Shown here piece by piece: positions 57,660 through 64,000 of a stretch of DNA of 64,000 bases (the stretch's first letter is position 1; the number at the start of each line of letters is the position of its first letter). Made by a program: the position numbers and the translations under genes. A model generated the notes under the pieces. It was given only the letters and a program-made list of their open reading frames with translations, did not search any database and was not told the DNA's origin. The DNA lies in assembly GCA_964020085.1 (NCBI GenBank), contig OZ026603.1:9273426-9337425 (forward strand), in the 5' to 3' direction. The DNA comes from Micromussa lordhowensis (taxonomy: Eukaryota > Cnidaria > Anthozoa > Scleractinia > Lobophylliidae).

Positions 57660-58950
57660 TAGGTATGCTCTGTTTTGCCTAGCTGTTCGATTGTTAATAG
57701 TGCAAATAGTATAACTCGCACCCATTGCTTAAATGGGAAAATAGCCCCCCCCCCAAAAAAAATATATTAAGATCTGAAAGAGTCTTGTTTTCTTGGGGAA
57801 GATAGCACCTTGGGATTGTGACCCATGCCATGCTACACCAAATTAACGAGTAAGTAGCCAATGAATATTACATTACTAGTTCAGCCGAAGAAAGTGGCTG
57901 ACTGAACAGCAGCTTCTGTATATGTGTACGAAAGCCTTAACGAAGAGACTAATAGATGAACAGAAAGGGTTTTGACGTCTTGTCGAACGTTGTCAAGTGA
58001 CAAGTTATGTTTTACCTTTTTTATCTTCATAAAGTTGATTAACATTGAGGAAATTCTCATAAATTGGAGTTTTCTAGTAAATCGTTGACTTTTTCGTTCT
58101 TCATATGTGCCGGCTCTTAGCCTATATTTTGCTCAAAAGTTGCTCAGTATTAAGACAAAACTTGCTCGAGCTTGCTAGAACCGCAAAACGTTGCGCCAAA
58201 CGCGAAAAGTTACTCAAATGTTGCCTAACACAAAAGAGGGGCAGGCCTAGTCCTTAAATGAGTATACTCTATGTCATTTTACATTAGCTATGGTGGGACT
58301 TATTGGAAAGGGGTGTGTTTTTTTTGTTTTAATTTTTTTTTCACTCGCACCTCTTACAACGCTAATACGGCTACCTACAATACTTACAATACAATCGACT
58401 GGCCAGCTACTTACACTAGTACCACCTGAAATACTAACAGTTACCTCACGCTACTTATAATACAATACGGGCTATTGCACTATTCCTAACGGTGCTTGCT
58501 ACTTTGAGTGGGGTGGACTGGGAACTAGCACGATCACGAATGACTTGAGCAACTGCAAGAGAATATGCAGTTGGAGGTTATATTAACCAAGTTATTTCAT
58601 TAGCATGTCAAATTCATAGTCTTCACATTTGGTTTGTATATATCGTTCAATCACTTCATGGTTCTTGAACGATAAATATAGAGCTATAGCATAAAATCCG
58701 GGGTTAACTCAGCTCTGCTCTACAGAGGATTAACATAGATAAAGGAATAAACTATAAATAATTAAGGCTAATTACGCACATACAAAAGGCAGTGAGCCAC
58801 GTCGCGAGCGAACGTTTTTCAGCTTTTTCAGTGATTGTCGTCCGTGAGCAGAAAATCAGGTGAGGAGCTTTCAGAAGTAACTGTTTTGTAATGAACGAGA
58901 ACAATTTCTACCTTATGACGAGATTTAAAAAGACAAAAAACTAAAGCGAG
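57660..58950. other. Non-coding stretch
   Basis: Contains C/A homopolymers near 57745, TTGCTC-rich short repeats near 58130-58220 and TACTTACAATAC repeats near 58370-58450. No gene is recognised. Confidence 0.4.
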
Positions 58951-58952
58951 GT

Positions 58953-59359
58953 ATTGGTAACTAGCTAGACAACAATGGAAAAAAGAAACTACATCCGGTG
59001 TGAATTAATAAAGGAGATTTTCACTACCGACGTTTTCATTTAGGGCGGGTTTAGTCCCGTATTAACAATGTTTCCTTGATTTTACACTGTAAATCACATT
59101 GACCACTTGCTAAGATCTCAAAATGGTCCCAAAATCACGCCTCCGCTGTTGCTGAGCATTCGATTTCCACTGGTCACAACATCAAATGGGACCATTTGGA
59201 GATCTTAGCAAGTGGTCAATGTGATTTACAGTGTAAAATCAAGGAAACATTATTAATACGGGACTTGAAACCCGCCCTAAATGTGAAACGTCGGTAGTGA
59301 AAATTAAGTCACACCGGATGTAGTTTCTTTTTTCCATTGTTGTCTAGCTAGTTACCAAT
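58953..59359. mobile_element. Foldback element with about 175-bp arms
   Basis: TTGGTAACTAGCTAGACAAC on the left and GTTGTCTAGCTAGTTACCAA on the right; the arms continue inward (GATTTTACACTGTAAATCAC and its mirror) to a loop of about 55 bp near 59115-59170. The arms match closely, with one or two small indels. Confidence 0.88.
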
Positions 59360-59594
59360 TTCTACCTTTTTTCTTGTTAGCTTTGTTGGCACCAATGAAT
59401 CGGAACGTTTTCGCATTACTGATGAAAAAGTGCACTTTCGTTCCTCCAATTTTTTAAACAAAAAAAGCAAATAATCAACCAAACATTCATTTCACACTCA
59501 CCTGCACACTTTTTTGCACCTCTGAACGACTGAATCATTAGCAAGAAAACAAGAGCACATAATAAACAATTATTGGATGAGGTTGAGCATGATA

Positions 59595-59990
59595 TCATGA
59601 ATTATTAAATTCTCAACCTTGGATAATGCAATTCTAGCTTTCTGATTGGTTCACTAGATCTCGGTTACCAGCCATTATACCTGGGCTTGACCATATATGG
59701 AAACGAATGCGGCAAATGTCGCTCAGCATAAAATTTTTCACGTGAAGCCAAGTTTCGACGACAAAAAAAAAATGGATGAAAAAGGCAGATTTGGCGAGCT
59801 ATCCACGCAAGAAATACAAGAAATGATGGATTATTGAAGTTTGGATTTTTCATTCAACTGTTCGCACGGCGGTGCGATTATCATGTGATCATGAGATCAT
59901 TTCGTTTTGGCGCCCGGAAGTCAAATCACTTTCCGGTCGTTTCTTTGACTTTTATAAAATTTAGCAAAACCGAAGGTTGAGAATTTAATA
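59595..59990. mobile_element. Element with TTGGATAATGCAATTC head, related to 14.2 kb
   Basis: TAAATTCTCAACCTT at the left and AAGGTTGAGAATTTA at the right form the ends. TTGGATAATGCAATTC just inside is shared with 14200. It is non-coding. Confidence 0.65.
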
Positions 59991-60040
59991 AAACAATTAT
60001 TCCATTCGCGCTGGATATGAGATTGGTTATAGCCAACTCG

Positions 60041-60074
<34 letters not shown>

Positions 60075-60115
60075 AACGCGTGCTCATGGAATAATTGTTA
60101 ATTATTCAACAAATT
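59991..60115. mobile_element. Palindrome shared with 14.39-14.48 kb
   Basis: AACAATTATTCCATTCGCGC...GGATATGAGAT...GCCAACTCGGCC on the left is mirrored across GGCCTCGTTGGC...ATCTCATATCC...GGAATAATTGTT. The same motif occurs at 14370-14485. Confidence 0.75.
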
Positions 60116-60371
60116 GTAACACTATCCAAATATGGTCATGATGCTCTCGATATCTGTCATCCGTAGGTAACAGATATCCGGCGGTATACGTAGCTTCGTA
60201 CGTGGGAAGAAAAAGTGAAGTGAGAAAATGCCGACAGAGAGATTTACAAGGATTTAGGCTGTTTTTTCATCAATTTGTTGAATAATAAAACAATTATCCT
60301 GCTCAATCTCGCGGAATATCGTCTGATTTTAGCCGACTCGGCCTACGGCCTCGTCGGCTAAGTATCAGACG

Positions 60372-60512
60372 TTATTATCCAACTCTGCTTCGTAGAGTAC
60401 AAATATCGCGCGAAACGAGTACAAATATCACACGATATTTGTACTCGTCTCATTCCTCCCGGCCGCGTGAAGTTCAAAACCTTGGCAAGTCAGAATTTTG
60501 GGAAAAGAAATC

Positions 60513-60544
<32 letters not shown>

Positions 60545-60668
60545 GTGTGTAGTATCGCTGTATATTTTTACTCGTTGTTTGTATTTTGACTCGCCCTACG
60601 GGCTCGTCAAAATACCGCACAACTCGTAAAAATATACAGCGATACTACACACCAAAACGTCTAATAAG
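60372..60668 (-). mobile_element. Compound hairpin element, copy 2
   Basis: Near-identical, opposite-orientation copy of 38139-38436: TTATTATCCAACTCTGCTTC, the ACGAGTACAAATATCA hairpin, GGCCGCGTGAAGTTCAAAAC, then the TTATTAGACGTTTTGGTG palindrome. It is nested among other hairpins between 60.09 and 60.82 kb. Confidence 0.85.
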
Positions 60669-60689
60669 ATATATATATTCCTCGCGATT

Positions 60690-60815
60690 TCGCAGGATAA
60701 TTGTTAATTATCAAAACCGAGGTCTGTGTTATCTGCCGAAGCCGAGGCATATAACACAGACACGAGGTTTTGATAATTCAAGATATGCGAATACCGAGTT
60801 CAATAATTGTTTTAT
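60690..60815. repeat. Hairpin around AAAACCTCG / CGAGGTTTT
   Basis: AATTATCAAAACCGAGGTC, TGTGTTAT and GCCGAAGCCGAGGC are mirrored by ATAACACA, GACACGAGGTTTTGATAATT. The outer flanks AACAATTAT/ATAATTGTT point to the same foldback family as 59991-60115. Confidence 0.65.
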
Positions 60816-60918
60816 TATACATTTTTTACATAATTCATACTCAGAAACAGAAGCGAAGCGTTCAGCCATTTTGTTTCTGAGGAGAGCACTCCAAGGGGCT
60901 TAGTAACCAGGCAGACGT

Positions 60919-60962
60919 TGAACTTGACATGATAAATGCATTATACATTTATCATGTCAAGT
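60919..60962. repeat. 44-bp palindrome
   Basis: AACTTGACATGATAAATG and its complement CATTTATCATGTCAAGTT flank the short centre CATTATA. It lies about 360 bp upstream of the Brambleberry-like start codon. Confidence 0.8.
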
Positions 60963-61323
60963 TTACAAGCTATTGTGAATTGATTGAATGCTCTCGACCA
61001 ATCAGATTTTTCATAGTGAGTCTGATGTATAATAATAACAAATAATTATCTTATAGGATGTATGTATAAAGTTCGTGAGCTGAGTATTTAAAATTCTTTG
61101 TAATTTTCTAGGCAACTTAGGTAATTATCTAGACAACTAATATAAAAAACAAGTCGTCCTTGCATCGTTTCTTTTCTTTTCTTTCTATTCTTTTCGTTCT
61201 TCCTTTCTTTCCATTTTTTTTTTTGCTTTTTATTTTGTGCTTGGGTCGTTACCAAGGTAACGCAATTTGTCATGTGGCCTTGGTCCCAGTTGAGCGCTAA
61301 ACTCAAAAGGAACAGAAAACAAA

Positions 61324-62250
61324 ATGGCGTTTACAAAGTTCTTTGCTCTTTTATTTATTCTGTTGTTTTATAGTTTTGATTTCGCTTCAACGTCGATCAA
61401 TGGCGGCAAAGTATCTGATTTTGAGTTTATTTCCAAAGACAGAATTCACGCTGGGAAATCCAAACTGGAGGAGTTTACTACGAACTCCAAAAGCAGTGAT
61501 TGCTGGAGGAAAGCCGTCGGAGGCATCGAGAAACGTTGCAAGAGTCTCGGAGATATTGAACAAAGTTATCTGGCGATTGATTTCACAAATTGTCATATGT
61601 CGAAGTCAGGAAGGAAAATATATTCGTGCTCAAGGGAAACACAGTCCATTGAGCAATGTACGGGATCAATGGATGACACGACGTATCTCGCTTACACGGA
61701 GTTTTTCACTCATGCAGCTAACATCTGTTTCTATGTTAAAAGCGAAATGTGGCAACAAAAAACGGAAGATACAATCTCCAAACTGTCAAGGACTTCACAA
61801 GATGTCGCAGAGCAGTTGGAAAAATCTGCTGAAAGACAATTTCTGGTACTAGAGAAGCAAAATGTTTCACTGGAAAACCAGAAGGAAATCATATCAAACG
61901 AGATCCACCTGTCTGAGACACTCCGAAACTCTACGTTAAATGCTAAGAAAGCTTTTGAGGACATGAAACAAAATGCCCTAGAACAAAAGGCTTTGTTTTC
62001 AGAAACATTTGATGGGTTCTTCAAAAGTGTGGAGAAAGTCAGAAAACTCCAATCCATGATTCTTGGAGAGTTCATAAGTTTGCAATCTGTAGCGTTCTAC
62101 ATAGCTGCAGTATGCACTTGTTATTTCCTTACCAGCACCCCGCGCACAGCAGCAGCTCGACTTCCACTGTTTATTGGGTTGTTTGTCGTTATGTTCATTG
62201 AACGGTTTGTGACATCCTGGGGAGTGACAGACACCCAGTCAACTGACACA
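61324..62250 (+). CDS. bmb: Kar5/GEX1/Brambleberry nuclear-fusion protein, first exon
   Basis: Nuclear-envelope/ER membrane protein of the Kar5 (yeast), GEX1 (plant), Brambleberry (fish) family, required for fusion of nuclei. The exon encodes 309 residues and ends exactly on a codon at a strong donor (ACA|GTAAGTAAG, 62251); the frame runs on by chance to 62280. Signal peptide residues 1-24 (FFALLFILLFYSF). Cysteine-rich domain with six Cys at 60, 72, 90, 102, 112 and 135 (SDCWRKA, FTNCHM, YTEFFTH, ICFYV), the family hallmark. Coiled-coil region about 145-245, then two membrane segments about 253-271 and 281-297. The domain order matches the family. The ATG follows a pyrimidine-rich upstream stretch. 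Later exons are not seen before 64000. The identification is by motif and is strong. Confidence 0.9.
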
Positions 62251-63180
62251 GTAAGTAAGAGTAGACATATGGTTTATTGACAAGTGTGGGGTCAAGATGG
62301 CTGAATATTGGCCAAGTTTTTTTTTTCTGCTTGTTTATGGGTCAAGATGCATAAACACAAAACAAGGAACAAGGCCAACATTTAACCTTCTTGACCAAAC
62401 AAGCTTGGTTAATAATTAGCGCTTATTAACCGAGCTGGAGGTCTGTATGGGAGAATCTTGCCCAAGGTCGTGAGTACAGACTCTGTACAAAATGACCAAG
62501 GTCAAGATTCTCCCATACTGACTGACTAAGCTCGGTTAATAAAAATATATGGTGCAAACTAGAACAAACAAGAACAATTTAATTCTGCCAAAGTTTGCTC
62601 TTTCTCTTTCCTTTTTTTCTCGTCAGGCTTTTTGGCACTGCCATAAATAAATATTGTTGCATGAAAATAGTCAATGATTTTGAATTTTAGTTTGCAACTT
62701 TTTCACTGCAAACATTACCAGCCTAGATGCCAGTCTAAATGGGGAAATCTAGACCGCTTTCAATGTTGATTTCAGCCAATCAAATTCTTGAATTTGGTAG
62801 TTCCCAGTCCTTGTGAGACAGAGCCATATAATAAAAGATTTTATTATTTGGCATAGAGAACAACAATTTCTTAAAGGAAACAGCAGGTAATCCAGAGAGG
62901 CAAGATAGCCGCATCTTGCTAGCTCTAGGAGCTAATCAAAGCACAGATTTGGTCCATCTTGTCCACTCATGGAGCTAGCCATGTAATACATTGTTTTCAT
63001 CTATTATTACAATGGCTTTTGTAACTTCAAGTGATCTATGTAAAGTAGTGGTATCACTGTATTATTTACCTAACTGAAGTTTTAGGGTGAGGGTTTGTGT
63101 TTGAACATCTTACCAACATGTTTGAACATCTTACCTCTCATTTTACAATCCAGTGATTTTGAGAAGCCAGAGAAATCAAA
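62251..63180. other. Intron 1 of the Brambleberry-like gene, with a foldback element
   Basis: Starts with the donor GTAAGTAAG. At 62407-62541 an imperfect palindrome (AAGCTTGGTTAATAA, TATTAACCGAGCT, GTATGGGAGAATCTTG and CAAGATTCTCCCATAC, AGCTCGGTTAATAA) is related to the repeat at 21.67 kb. No second exon was found. Confidence 0.55.
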
Positions 63181-63579
63181 GTGCCAGGGCTTAACAGTTT
63201 CTATAAATATAAAGCAACTAGGAATATCATTATTCTTCCTTGATATTACTAGCTGCTGCTAAGGAAAGGAGTCCGTACTCCTTCCCAGAGAGGGACAGAA
63301 ACCAGACTCGAAAAATCGGCAGTAATCAAGTCTAATCCTGATACATGTAAGTTGCCAGTCCAGCACAGTCATACTCCCTAGCATTTTTTCTAGTTGCCTT
63401 GGTAATATTGGCTGGTGCCCATTTTAGCTCCTGTTTGGAGATAGGTGTTGAGTTTCAGAGGGTCACAGTTAGGACTCAAACCTAGTCCCCAGGTCTGAGA
63501 AAAATGATAACCTATGCCACTGCATCTCTCACTATTGAGAAATACACGGTGTAGGTCACAGAAGCACACACTATCCCAG

Positions 63580-63985
63580 CTCATCACTGGTTTGCCTATT
63601 CATACTCCTTGTTGGAGAGAGGTGCTTCAAGTGTAAACATGTTAACATCCATGGTAAAAATCTTTAAAACATCCTCATGAAGATTTTAATAAAGATCTCC
63701 AAAGACCTTTGTGCAAGGTATTTTAAAATACTTGTCAAGGTCTTCAAAGATCTTGGAGAATTTCTTTATGATCTTGCTCAAAGATCTTGCGAACGTCTTT
63801 GAAGATCCTTAAAGGATCCTTGCAAAGACGTTTACAAGATCTTTCAAAGAAGGTTTAAGGATCCTAGAAAGATCCTAGTAGGTCTTCAAAGATCTTGTAA
63901 GATTTTCACCAGGGCTTGCCAGCTTTCAAATCCAGAATGCTTGATTCAAAGTCCAGCACACTAACTGATAGACCAGTTGTACTTC
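63580..63985. mobile_element. SINE fragment split by a GATCTT-rich MITE
   Basis: CATACTCCTTGTTGGAGAG plus GTGCTTCAAGTGTAAA (63600-63640) and CCAGCACACTAACTGATAGA (about 63953) look like the two sides of a SINE of the 43.55-kb type. Between about 63650 and 63915 lies an element with CCATGGTAAAAATCTT / AAGATTTTCACCAGGG ends, packed with AAGATCTT-type repeats in both orientations. Confidence 0.55.
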
Positions 63986-64000
63986 CACACAGCTGATAGA

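Noticed and set aside
56478..57725. Minus-strand frames over the five-copy array (Cys/Val-rich)
   Set aside because: They lack consistent starts or stops across copies, while the plus strand keeps ATG, frame and stop in the same places.
60586..60903. 105-codon plus-strand frame upstream of the Brambleberry-like gene
   Set aside because: It runs entirely through two hairpin elements and has no coding character outside them.

Overview
This is a eukaryotic nuclear window: AT-rich, with spliced genes, long introns and many transposon fragments. I infer an animal, probably an anthozoan cnidarian such as a stony coral. The basis is tandem SLC26 genes, NEK4, a Kar5/GEX1/Brambleberry gene, Penelope-like and Ty3/Gypsy retroelements and many foldback DNA elements. 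The species cannot be fixed from the sequence alone.

Layout. 1-2.0 kb: 3' end of a decayed Ty3/Gypsy element (integrase, polypurine tract, LTR). 3.1-4.35 kb: a 1.2-kb hairpin element. 5.38-11.02 kb, minus strand: exons 1-7 of an SLC26 anion transporter (SLC26-A); its second half is not in the window. 14.84-25.87 kb, minus: a complete 17-exon SLC26 gene (SLC26-B, about 777 aa, transporter core plus STAS domain). The first seven introns of A and B fall at the same positions and phases, so they are tandem duplicates. 26.4-36 kb: a 39-bp minisatellite, several foldback elements, a broken LINE and a TTAA-flanked 1.1-kb element (34.9-36.0 kb) that encloses a third SLC26 first exon with an intact splice donor. 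36.5-38.4 kb: nested transposon debris. 38.87-51.90 kb, minus: a complete 17-exon NEK4 kinase gene (768 aa) whose introns hold SINEs, a Penelope-like remnant with a hammerhead-like motif and two inverted-repeat elements. 52-61 kb: LINE fragments, an orphan terminal exon, five tandem copies of a 25-codon exon-like unit, and stacked palindromic elements. 61.32-62.25 kb, plus: first exon of a Kar5/GEX1/Brambleberry nuclear-fusion gene. 62.3-64 kb: more repeats.

The genes do not form one pathway. SLC26-A and -B are membrane anion exchangers/channels, NEK4 is a ciliary/DNA-damage kinase, and Brambleberry acts in karyogamy. The most unusual points are: the TTAA element carrying a splice-competent SLC26 first exon that would restore a Gln at the anion site where SLC26-B's own exon has Leu; the five-copy exon-like array at 56.5-57.7 kb; and the long hairpins. 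Exon boundaries were read by eye from GT/AG sites, reading frame and family similarity, without any database search.
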